Positions 25,169 through 37,100 of a stretch of DNA of 64,000 bases are shown here, piece after piece; position 1 is the stretch's first letter; the number at the start of each line of letters is the position of its first letter. The translations under genes and the position numbers were made by a program. A model generated the notes under the pieces. It had not been told where the DNA came from and made no database searches. It saw nothing but the letters and a program-made list of their open reading frames with translations. Origin of the DNA: Rallus limicola (taxonomy: Eukaryota; Chordata; Aves; Gruiformes; Rallidae); NCBI GenBank assembly GCA_022605955.1, contig JAKCOZ010000020.1:7677001-7741000 (forward strand), written 5' to 3'.

Positions 25169-25180
25169 CAAGATGGCGGC
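25169..25180 (+). promoter_or_regulatory. UBE2L3: TISU/YY1 element over the start codon
   Basis: CAAGATGGCGGC is a full match to the TISU consensus SAASATGGCGGC, which also binds YY1. TISU directs start-codon choice on mRNAs with very short 5' UTRs and positions transcription starts just upstream. It decides that the ATG at 25173 is the start. Confidence 0.8.
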
Positions 25181-25199
25181 CAGCAGGAGGCTGATGAAG
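25173..25199 (+). CDS. UBE2L3: UBE2L3 coding exon 1
   Basis: Nine codons (MAASRRLMK), ending in phase 0 with donor AAG|GTAACA. The start is fixed by the TISU element. The 5' UTR is probably under 40 nt. Confidence 0.95.
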
Positions 25200-28100
25200 G
25201 TAACAGGCAGCGCCGCGCCGGGAAGGGCCGGCGGGCGGGCAGTGACGGGCATCCCCTCTCCACCCCGGCGGCCCTCTGGGTGCGAGGGGTCGCCTCCCCG
25301 GCTGCGGTCTGGCGGAGCGGCCTTCTCGCCTCCCCTCGGTGGTACCCCGCTTTGGAGCGACCGGAACGGGAGCAGCCGGCACCTAGGCCGCGGCCGTGAG
25401 GGGCCTCGTTGTCTCCCCAACCGCCGTCCGGCGTTCCCGCGGCGTCCTGGGGCCCCCGGCCGTCGCCCGGGGCTTGGCGGGGTCGCTTGGCGGCCGCCGC
25501 GGGCCTCCCCGTCCCCCTCCCTCGGGGGGCTCCTGCGGTGACTAAGCAAAGAGGAAGGGCTGGGGGGGGTGGGGAGGAAACGCCGCTGCCGGGACGCCTC
25601 GGCCCCCACCCGGGGCCGGGGCAATCCCCGGGGTGGCGTTGAAGGGTCGCCCCGCCGCTGGCGGTGCCGCAGCCGCGGCGCGGTCCCCGGCCCTGCCCGC
25701 GGGAAGGGCTCGCTCGGGCAGAGGGGAAGCGGCCTCCCCTCTCCTCCTTCCCTCTCGGCGAGTGGGGGTTCTGCGTTCTCCCGCTCGTTTCTGGGTGAGG
25801 AACCTTCTCCAAAGGCCCAGGGAGTAAATAATTTCGTTTTCGTTGTTTTGGAGAGGAACCTCTTCCTTGTATGAGTAAGAGGTTTATCATGCTGAAATAT
25901 GGACCTGGGTTCAGAAGTTTCCTCATTCACTGTAGACGTGGTAATGTTTTTGTCTTCACTCTATTTGTTCTGAAGCGTGGTTGATACTTGTAAACAAAAA
26001 CTCTGCCTCGGTTGGGCTTTAACCAAGAGCACGTATAGCTAACTGTGAAATACGGCTTGGGATTGTTTCTCATCACGTTGCTTGAGGAGTAAGGTTTTTC
26101 TTGGTGATAATCATTGCTCCCAAAGCACGTAAGTTTATTTCATGTGTTGTATATAATTGCCAATTAACATCACAAACTGCATGGAGAATGGTTTGCCTAG
26201 GACCTGCATACATAGTGGCGTAAAACTTAGCCATCTGTAAAATGCTATGGCAATACCCTACGGTATTTGCATGCAAAGTGCCTGCAGTGTAAATCAATGA
26301 ACTTTACAGGCTAGTCCTGTGAAACACAGGGGAAAGGCCCTGTAACTGTCAGGCCATGGTTTAGTCTTATTAAATTGCATCCCTGTGGGGCGCAGTGTAA
26401 CTGTGCTAGAATTTGACAGATATCCGGGCAATTCCATTAAACTTAGTCTTTTAATATCAGGTTTGCAACTGGCTTCAGGGATGCAGACCCCTGACAGCAC
26501 TGGGATTTCACTAGGACGTGTAGGTGGCAGGTTTTGAAGCTGCATTTTCTGAAATGTGCAGGTGCATAATTAACCATTATAACTTGGTTATTTTGGGGGG
26601 AACCAGTAGTTCAGTAGTGCTTTCATAAAGCCAGTTTTGATGGTTTAAATGTGCTGTGGAGCTATTAAAAATTAAATAGTAGATACGTTGTTTGCATAGT
26701 CATTCATATATTAATTCCGTAGGACTTTTAATTGTCCTTAAGGATCCTGACAAGATGGCACTAATTTTTTACTGCATTTTTGATATGTTTTGTCACAGCT
26801 TTAGTATCATAATCAATGTCTTTTCTTTATACTCAAGTAAGGCTCTTGTTAGAGTCAGATAGTAAGCCACCGTTTAATTTTATCTTTTTGTGAGGCAGTT
26901 TTTCTGCCTGTTTTGATAAACTAATTGTTCAGAAGCACATCACTACTATTCTGGTAGGAAAAAAATATATATTTCTAAATATTTTTTATTTTTAAACTCA
27001 GAATGTAAAAATCTGAAGAGCAATAAAAACAGCTCTTAATATCTGCAATGCCTTTTTCTTTTCAGCTTACCCTTCCCTCATTCCACTGTACTTCTAAAAC
27101 ATTAGCTAGTGCTTTAATCTTTCACTGAAATGCTGTAGAAAGTGGGGTTTGACAATATGACCTCCTCCTTTTCTAGAAAAAATAGTGTGGCAGTTGCTTC
27201 ACAGAGGGAGTGGTAGGAAGGAAAGAGACATTGATAACTTCCCTCTTATATTTTTACTTTCATTTTTATTGCCTGATGTTTGTGGGTTGTGCATGTTGTG
27301 CCTGTGCTTTATGCCAGTTAAAGGGCTGTGAGATGCTGTGTTACAGGACTTGTAAAGGCTGGTAAATAAGCAGCTACCTTCATTCCTTTTGGAGAGTTGA
27401 GTCAGCTCAAATGGCTTTGAGTTTTGCCATTCATCTCAGTAGGAACAAAGTAGTGCTCTTGAACAGATGATGTAATCTGGATTGCTGCAGCATGATGTTT
27501 TCAAGGTCCATACTCATATGTGTATCAACCTACTATCGGTGTGTAAGATCCAATTTCACAGATGTACTTTCAATTTTAAAAAGATTTTCATTGTTGGAGT
27601 TTTGCAACATAGAAGAGTCTGTGCTGTGTATTTCCTGAGCTCTTAGAGTGATGGATTATCGCTAAAGGAAGTAGAGTTTTTAGTATGGCACTCAGTTATG
27701 TTTAAAATAACTTGGGATAAGCATTGACTGTCTTTTCTTTGAGCTAAATACCAAGTTTGTATTTGGTGAGAATAAACTTTGAATGTTTTATAGGTCACAC
27801 AAAATAAAGCAATTCCCATTTCCTTAAGGTCTTGCCAACATTTTGAAGTACTGCATTTTTCCTGGCCTTGTCATGCATCATAGTTACTCATATTAATCAC
27901 AGAGGCTCAAAGAGACTGGATGTGCTAAGTTCATAATAACATGCTGTTGGCCTGTAGAAGACTGGGAGCATGAGCAGAGTTTTCACCTTCCAGGTGGAAA
28001 TAGGTGCCCTTTTCAGAATGTGGAAGCCATTTGTATCTTGAGTGCAAACCTCCTCATGAAAGAAGTATTACAAGTTTTTGGCATTGTACTTGTACAGTTC

Positions 28101-31100
28101 AGTTCTAAGTATGATGTCAAGTTACAACAAGAGTAAGATTGTCTTGTATCTCGGGTTCTGTTGGAGCAGATTATTCCTCGGCCAAAGACCTTGTTTATGG
28201 TCTTATTTTTTTATACTGTCAAGTACTCTGCTGATTTTCAGTAAATGAGTAAAGACTTCAGTTAGAGGTGTTTGTGCCCTTTCCAGGTATGCAAAAATGC
28301 AAAATAAATGTAGCTAATAATCATATTCCAGGGACATCAGAGGTGGTGTTTGGCTCTGCGAGCCACCATTACACCTCTTCAAAGAGCCACAGTTGCCAGA
28401 TCTTGACCCCGATGAAATGTGAGAGGATAAAGCAGTCCTTGTCAAGGATATGTTGTTGTGGATGATCTCTAAATGGGGAGTTGTTTTATTTAGGGAAGGA
28501 TCTAAAGCTTCTCTTTTAAGGGAGGTACTTCAATTCACAACCCTTTCTCATGAAAAGGAAAATGTCTCGGAACGTGGATGATTTGGAGCATGGGTCTCCA
28601 AGAGACATGCCAGAAATTTCAAGGAAATGCTTCTCACAGTTGCCACCCACTAATGTAAAACAAGCTGCTTTCCATGTGAGACCCATAGCTAAGTGCTACA
28701 TGGAGAGGTAGTGGGCAGTGCAAAGGGAAGGCTGTTGCAATACTGGATAGTCATAGTACGTACTTGGTGATGTAGTAATGTGGGACTGAGATGCACCATC
28801 AGTAGGCATTTGTAGATACTATTTGAGAAGATTCTCCTGTCCTGTGTGTGGAGCTACTCTGTGTTCTGTGATATGACCAAGCTAGGGTGTCTGTAAGACC
28901 TGTGCTTTCATTCCCTGCCTTTTAGATACTCAGAATTATCTGTAGTATTAAAAATTGAAAATAAATTTAAGTAGTAAACAACACGTCACATATGAAATGA
29001 GGTACATAGACAATGCTTTTAATCTTTCTGGTTCCATAATTGTATAGTCAAGCATTTATGCAACTGTTGAACTCCATGATCAAATACAATCACAGGCCAC
29101 GCCCCAGTACCTGCTGTAGATGGCCTGCGATCTCCAGTACGCCGCCTTGAAAGCACAAAATAAAGGGGGTTTAAACAACTTGGGTATTTCAAAAACAATT
29201 CTAAATTGATCCCACCACTGATTATCAGTAACAGAGGAAATGTGGGTTTAAGCAATGTGTGATTGAATCTGTGTTCTCAGTTCTGTATAAGGACATTTTT
29301 CCCATCTTGAAACAGAGAATTGACAAAAGAACTTTTAATCAAATTAAAATAGTTTGCCAATAAGTAGCACTACTAGGTAAATAAAATGCATGTGAGTATG
29401 CAGGGTTCTAATCCTGCAGTGGCAACTTCGTCATAGTTCGTATAAGAGCTAATGTCTTATTTAGGTTTAGGTGGGTTTTGTGCTGTGTTTTGTTGGGCTT
29501 TTTAAATTATATTTCATTCTAAGTGTGTTAACACTTCTCTGTAGTGTATGAGATTCAGAAAATAAAATTGTCCAATTCCTTATCAGTGTCTTGTAGCCTG
29601 TTTAACTTTGTCACACTCCTCTTAGGAATATAAAGAGGGAAACGTGAATTATAAACAGTAGAGAAACATAGCTTAGAGTTATTTCAGTAGACTTTGGGTT
29701 TTCTTTGTGTGTTTAATAGTGTTTTGGACTTGGTGCAGAACTTTCTGAATTCAGTGTGAGCTCTTAGATTTATTCCCATGTTCTGGGATTGCATTTAGGA
29801 AAATGCAGTGAAGGCAAAGACTTGTCCATCTGGCTTGGTGGTTTTGTTGTTTGTTGTTTTTTTTAGAGAAATCCCAAAACTTGGAAGATGTGCAGGTAAA
29901 AGAGTTCCAGGACTTTTTAAAGACTTACTATGTTTTAAGCTGATAAGACTTTTATTTTCATTTCAAACACGCATTTTTTGCTTTGAACAGCACAAATGAT
30001 TACATAATACTGAAAATCAAAATTTAAACTCCTTATTGGGTATACATGAGAGATCAGGTGTGCTTTTATGACTACCTGCAGCATTATACTTGAAGATCAG
30101 GTGTGATCTCTGAAACAGTGTTTTCTCCATGTCACGTGATGTGTATAACGCTTTCTCTGAACGCATCCAAACTACAAACATCGTGTCTCAGGAGAGCCTG
30201 GTGTGCTAAGGCGACATTTCTCTTTTACCAGTGGGGAGACCAATGCAGCAAGGTCACATGCAAGGTTGATAACAGAGCAGGCAATAGAAGGCTGCTTGAA
30301 ATTTATCCTGCAGTCTTCTAACCTTTAGTTACACTCCTCATGTGCTCCTTTAATTATGTTACTTGAAATTAAGGGGTGGAGGACAAGAAAAGGAATTAAT
30401 CTCTTTGCTGTCTGCCTAGGCTATTAAGTGTTATTTTGAAATAAATATCTGGACTGTATCCTTCTACCTCAGAGTAATTTTTGTCCCTTTGGAGTTACTC
30501 AAGCCCATGTTAAATGTGGTACTAACTTTTAATCTGTGCTGTTTGAAAATATTTAATAGCTTGTTCACTCTGTTAACAGTACATTTATATTGTAGCTGTG
30601 CCTGCCTCCATAGCTCTGAAGCAGTTAGATCTTTATTTATGGGGTTTGACCATTTCCAGGGGAAAACCCAAAGACAGCCACACACACAAACCAACCTGCC
30701 CACACCCCCTTAAACTGTGAATGCTGAATCTCTTACCAGTCCTGATGTGCTAGACACAAGGACCCTAGAAGCATGACTTAGGAGTCTAGTATTACATTGG
30801 GGGTGTGGGGAGATAGTAGTACCAAAAAAAAAGCTATTTGTCAATATGTCTAGTATGGCATTGATTAATTTGGGGTGACGCATGAAATCTTAAACACTTC
30901 TGGTATAAGCAAGGTAATTTCTCTTATAAATTGGAACCTGTCTGGAGTGTATAGCTCAGACAAGAGGTCTGCTAAGGTAGGCTTGCTTGATTCTCCATGG
31001 CCATTCCAGTCATGCATCTGTGTGAGGAAAACAATTGCAGTTTAGTCCCATTCATTCCCTTTTTCAGTTGTCAGCAGGCCCCAAGGCTGCAGGAGAAGCT

Positions 31101-34100
31101 CAGGATATAGCCCTGATACACTGCAGTAATTCATCACCTTTTTGTGGTTTTTGAAAGTGAATTCCTGCCAAGACTTCATGTGTCAGTCTAAAGAGTAGGA
31201 TGTCCTGAACCATTTTCTGCTAGTTCTTTAGTGTCATCTTCTAGGCTGTTTTAATTCCCTCTCCATTTGGTGAACTTGAGGGAAAATAAGGAGTAAATTG
31301 CATATCTCCTTTAAACTTTTCTTTGCTTTCACAGAAAGTTTTACAGTTTTGTAATAATATCTGTGCTGGATTCTTTTATTTCTTAATTCAGCATCCAGTT
31401 TTTAATGTGAATCTAATTACAAAATGTAAGTGTTTAATTTTCTAGTAATGTGAAGCCATGCTTTTGTAACTTTGTTTTATCAGCTTAATAACATACCTTA
31501 ATCACAGAGTCATAGCCCTCTTTTTTCTGTCTGGGCAGCTGTTCTCTCAGCCAGAAGCAGTGTAATGCTGTCATCTGAACCTGTGGTAAAGGCTGACGCA
31601 GGGAAGCTGTGCTCCCCTTGGGGTGTTATGGGGCAAATTTCTGTATCATGTGATGTTTTTAATACAGGAACTAGAAAATCGTCTAAACTCATTTTCCTTT
31701 CCTTGTATTAGAGTGAAGGCACTTAGGATGTATGTTTATTTATGCTTAAATACCTACTGGTTAGTTAGCGTATTTTGTTCCAATGTTTGATGTGTTACAT
31801 CTACTGTGGAATGGGATTTATCCCTCTTACCTGCTCTGGAGTAGCCGTTTGCTGGGACTTGGCAGTTCTGGACATCTGGAGTGAGCTGCTCAAAAAATTT
31901 CTCTTGTGAGCAAGTTGCTGTCCTGACCCTGCCAGGGAAGAGTCAGTCTGGTGTTGGACTCTCCGAGAGCCACTGCCTGGTGTGCTGAGCCCTCGAAGGC
32001 CCTGGGAAGGCACTGTCTGGATTTGCCATGTCAGTGATCCTCTAAAGGCTCTCTTACAGCTGTGGTGATAAAGGTTATTTTCTTTGGAATATTTTGGGTG
32101 GTTCTGTATCCCTATAAATGTGCTTTGTGAGGTTATTTTTGTGGGGATTTTGTGTTTTCCTGCTTTAAGGAATAAGATAATCCTCTTACCCTTTTTTTTA
32201 AAAAAAAACAAACCAGCCAAACTCTGATACTGCATCAATCTGTCAGCAGTGGAATTTGGGGATTAATCCACAGGTTGACTAAATAGTCGGTTTTGATATT
32301 GTGAAGATTGTGTTGGGCATCAATTCATTATCCAAGACTCCAAGGTTAAACTTACATATTCTGAGTAAGCTCTTGCTGCTGCAGGTGCAGTGGTTGGGGA
32401 TGTCAGTGTTCATATCCTGATGTGTGCCTGGCATGGGATGATTTTTTTGTTTCCTGTGGGTTTGGCAATCTCATTTTCCCTTTAGGTTTGCATTTTATCG
32501 TGATGCTGAGTTTATGCAAGAGGGTACTAAAAGTATGAAATCTCTGCCAGTCAGAAGCAGAAAGGTTTGGTCTAGCTTTGCAAATGAACTAGCACCCAGT
32601 GAAGAACTGTGTGCTGGCAGAGTATACCAGTGTTGCTGTGTAAGCAACATTTTTCTGAACCCATATAGACACACAGGCATGTGCTTCTGTTTGAAAGCAC
32701 CAGGCCAGTTTTGTATTTCACTGTGGGTAACTTCTGAGTTTGAATTCAGTTACATTCTCTTTAAAGATGTAACTGCTGATTTCACCAGCAAAGGATATTG
32801 GCGGGGTGTTAAACACCTTGATGTGTTTCTTTCAAGGTCTTACGCAGTACTCCAGGAAACAGTTGTTACACTAGGGCTTATACATAATTTTAAATATAAA
32901 AATGCTTAAATCATTGTTTTGGTGATTTGACTGGTAATTTTCTTGTGCAGAAAGATACCTTGTTCAGGAGTGATACAGCTATAGAGAGAGGTATCTTAAT
33001 GTATTACTGTTAGCTTTGAGGTACAAAACAGAGCTAAGACTGCATCTTCCCAAGTTACTGGTCTAAAGTTACTGACTAATTTGACTTAGATTGATGTGGG
33101 GTTTTTTGGGTTTGTATCAATTTAAATTACTCATTCAGGAATTTGTTAGTTTTCAGCTGAAATAATTTACTTGTTCAGTGACTTTATCAGGTTAATTAAA
33201 AAATATTTTTATACTTCTGCTTTGCTGTGTCTGTAATGATAACAGGAATATTTCTTTTATTTTCCTGACATACCAAAAATAAGGGGTTTTTAATACTTTG
33301 TCTTGGAGAGTTTTACTTCTCACTGGTGCAAGATTTTATTTCTTATTTGTGTGGGTTCCTACTGTAAAAACCTCACATTTCTTTAACATTAAAGAAACCC
33401 ACATTAACCTGTAAGTGTTTTGAAAAATAAATATGAGCATCTTACTTAACACTGTTCCTAACTGACACTTTGCTTGCTTTTCAGGAGCTTGAAGAAATCC
33501 GCAAATGTGGAATGAAAAACTTCCGTAATATCCAGGTTGATGAAGCTAATTTATTGACCTGGCAAGGGCTTATTGTTCCTGTGAGTATAGACTACTCCTT
33601 ATTCTAACGATCTTTAAAATAAAATGAGGATCATTTGAATCTCATAAATCCACAGTTTAGTAGCACTGCTGGTGACCATTAGGTAATTTTTGCACCCAGA
33701 CAAGAATCTCAGTATTATTATTACAAATCTGGCTTTCAGTTGTGGGTTTGTGCAGAAGCTAGCTGTTCATAAACATCAGTTTATATATTATGCTGCAGCA
33801 TCTTAAACATACTTTGGGCAGCGAAGTATGCTCCTGCATTTCATTCTTGTCTATCTTCAGATGTCATCTTCCTGTCTCACTGTATTCGAGTGTCTTCTGT
33901 GTTTTATCCAAGTCCGATAATGTTCAGTTGGTCTCTTCTGTAACTAGTGCAAGGAAAAATCTATGTGTAATTGAAAGGTGTTCTGGAATTCTCTGATCAA
34001 TACCTGCCTGGATGCTGCTTTGTTGTAGGCCTGGTCCAAGACATGGCTGCAGCTGGCAAGGGCTGCAGACTCAGTGATTGCACTGGGTTCCTTGGGAGAG

Positions 34101-37100
34101 GTATTGGAAGGGGGAAGCAAATGAGTGTGTGAGGTGTGTCATTCATTATGTTAAGAGTACAAAAGCTGCATCATCACAGGGAAAAAAACACTGAGACCTG
34201 AAATATTTTGTTTACACTTTAATAGATTTATTTTTTTAATCTAGTAGACTTATTTCTACAGTAAAGTTGAGTTTTGGAAAAAGTTTGCAAGGAAAAGATC
34301 TGAATTTTCAGAATTGATCTTTCTTTCAAAAAGAAAGTCTCTTAATTTAGGCATCAATTAATGCCACCACACATCCACTTTCATTTTATAAAACACTACT
34401 GTCTTTTAAGAGAGTGTTCACTTCTATTAAACATAACGAGTGATAACCACTGTATTAGTCAAATCGAGGGGGATTTTTTTACTGAGGGAAGGGCAGAAAT
34501 CTAGTGTGTTGAAGTCACCTGGATTTTCACCTTCCTTGGTTTCCACTGTCATGGCTCATGCTCCTTTCATTACATGAGCTGCTTTGCAGTCTGCAACAAC
34601 AGAGGCTGTGCTGCTAGGGCATCGCTTCGGCTTTTACTTGGGTGCTACCAAAAACGTCCCCTGACCAGAGTGAATCTGCCTTTTTGTATGGCTCTGAAAC
34701 ATCTTCTAGCGGTTTCTCAGCTTTGTTAACTGGTGGCCATTCCCAAATTCCAATCTCATGTGCTGAGATAATGGCTAGGCCTCTGCACTTTAAATGCTGT
34801 AGAATACATGTCATTTACTGTTTACTTGTATTCCTCTAAGTAATTCCTCTGAGTGGTTGAGGCTTCTCTTGCAAGTAAGGCAAGCAGAATTTGACATCAA
34901 AATGTGACAGAGCTGAGAAACAATACGCTTTAATAAGCTGCTCTGGTATTTATGGTTTGTGTGTAACAGTTCACTGTTTTGGTAATACTTTGAAGCAGGC
35001 TACAGTTGTTAAATATGACTAATAAAGAAAAACACCAAAGCTCTTGTGTATTCCTGCTAAAATGAGCAGTATGTGGTATACAGCATCTATTTTTAACAGT
35101 TTCTGCTCACCAGAGTATGAACCTGGTGGGCTTTCTGTAAAGGTTCACAACATCCCAAGTGTTTAAACATTGTTCCAGTCAACTGTGCTTCATAGTTACC
35201 TTTTGATTTATAATGTGCCCTGCTGCGAGGGACATGGCCTTACATTGACTATGGGTGTAGGTAAGAGGGAGTTCTGTCATGAATTTACACTTACTAGTTA
35301 TTAAGGAGCATGTGTTTAAAGAGTAGCATGGTTATTTTGAGGATATGCAGTAGAAGATGCTTTAGTCTTAGCTTTTTTTTAGCTATTGCAGTGCTGAAGC
35401 TTGGCTTAATGTAATGTACAAGCTGGTTGCAAGTTGAACCTTTTTGTCGAGGTTTTGCTTTTGAAGTTTTACGTGCTGATCCCATTTTAGAAAGTGTTCT
35501 TGCTCAGGGTTTAAAGGCATACCACTTGTACTTCAGCGGGACTAAGCACTTACTGATTATTAAGCTCTAAACAGGCATTACTGTGGTCAGCTTCTTAATG
35601 AAAGATACAAAGGTTAATATTCCTAACAGTGCTAGTGCAAAACCGCTGTGAAAGATACCACTTCGGAAGCTGTTCCTCTATGTAACATACTTTGTTGTTC
35701 AGAGCACCTGTTAGTTTTTAAGGGTGTTCACTCAGCGGAGAAGCAGATTGAAGACAGCTTGTCAACTTCTTTTCCTTTTACAACCTATAGAACAAGCTAG
35801 TTTATGTACTGCATGTTGAAAAGTGCACTCTTTGTTTGATGTCAGCATCGAAACGACACTGTCTACCCCAGGCTCCTTGCTCTCCTAAGAGTACTGCTGG
35901 AGTACCATGAATGTGATTTCAGTTAACTGAAACTGCTTGCTGCGGACAGACTTTTGCAGATCAAAAATACTCCAGGCAAATGAGAGCTGTTTGTGATTAG
36001 TGGTTATAATTCTGACCCTTTCCCATATCAGTGTCAAAATAAATACAAAAAATTATTGCAAGTTAGTTGAATATTTGGTGGTTTGCCTACTTCTGCAGTT
36101 ACAATTTGAAGCAGTATCAATACTGCTTCAAAAAACAGGTTTTCTAAATGAGATGGTGGGCATTGTTTTTCTGCTTCAGCATGAAGGACTACTTTGCTTA
36201 CTTCAGGATTCTTTCATCTTGCTTCTTCAAAAATGATCTGATAAGAGTGGGTGCTAAAACTGCATACAAACTCCATGTTCTCATCAGCAGGCGCAGTGAA
36301 TACCTATCTTTAGTAACAGTGAACGCTCAGCAGACTTTTGTGTAGTCAGCACAAAACCATTCTCAGAACATATAGGGAAATGTGACAAATCAAATTGCTT
36401 TGCTGTTCATACGACTGTGTTGAGACATGTAAAGTAACAAGGTTTAGAGAAACCAATCTTCCTTGTCAGGCTTCCTGTTTGCATCTAGAAAAGGGTGTAC
36501 GGTGTTGTTCAAAATAGAGTTGGGAATAAAGCTAGTTATTAGATAGGACCTTGAGTATGGAGTAAACTGGATTGGGTGCTTTCTTACAGGAGACATGTCA
36601 GCCAGCTTTGCAACAATGGTAATCGCCTGTTTCCAGGGTGAATACAAATGCTGTGGACGTGGTATTGCCTCGGTCTTATCAAATAGGTTTTGATGTTTCC
36701 TGACATGGAGATGTGGCAGACTGTGTTGGAAGGAAGTGCCTTTGGAAGAGGTCATTTGATAGGCTGAAGACTGGACTGTGCTTTTTCTTAATTGTATGTT
36801 AGAATACTCCAAAGTCTTGACATTCTGCCTTCTTGTTGCAGGACAATCCTCCCTATGATAAAGGAGCCTTCAGAATCGAAATCAACTTCCCGGCAGAATA
36901 TCCATTCAAACCTCCTAAGATTACATTTAAAACAAAGATCTATCACCCTAACATCGATGAAAAGGGGCAGGTTTGTCTGCCAGTAATTAGTGCTGAAAAC
37001 TGGAAGCCAGCAACCAAAACTGACCAAGGTAGGACCCCAGGGTGGAGGAGGAACTGGGTGTTGAGAAACTTTGCATTGTGCTTCAATTTAAAGCTAATGG

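Larger units (their letters stand above)
24780..25800. promoter_or_regulatory. UBE2L3: UBE2L3 CpG-island promoter
   Basis: About 1 kb of very GC-rich, CpG-dense DNA surrounds the UBE2L3 start codon. There is no TATA box next to the start, as expected for a housekeeping promoter. The start codon lies inside a YY1/TISU element. The long reading frames in this island on both strands are GC-rich artefacts. Confidence 0.85.

Noticed and set aside
24652..25926. 424-codon - strand frame and 270/183-codon companions over the UBE2L3 island
   Set aside because: They lie in a CpG island where stop codons are rare, are open in several frames on both strands, are Pro/Arg/Gly-rich, and overlap the true UBE2L3 start.
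34614..34839. Overlapping 65-codon frames on both strands in UBE2L3 intron 2
   Set aside because: Both strands look equally protein-like, which argues for chance.
36444..36812. 122-codon - strand frame in UBE2L3 intron 2
   Set aside because: It looks peptide-like and has an acceptor-like left edge, but nothing matches a known family and no partner exon is in phase.
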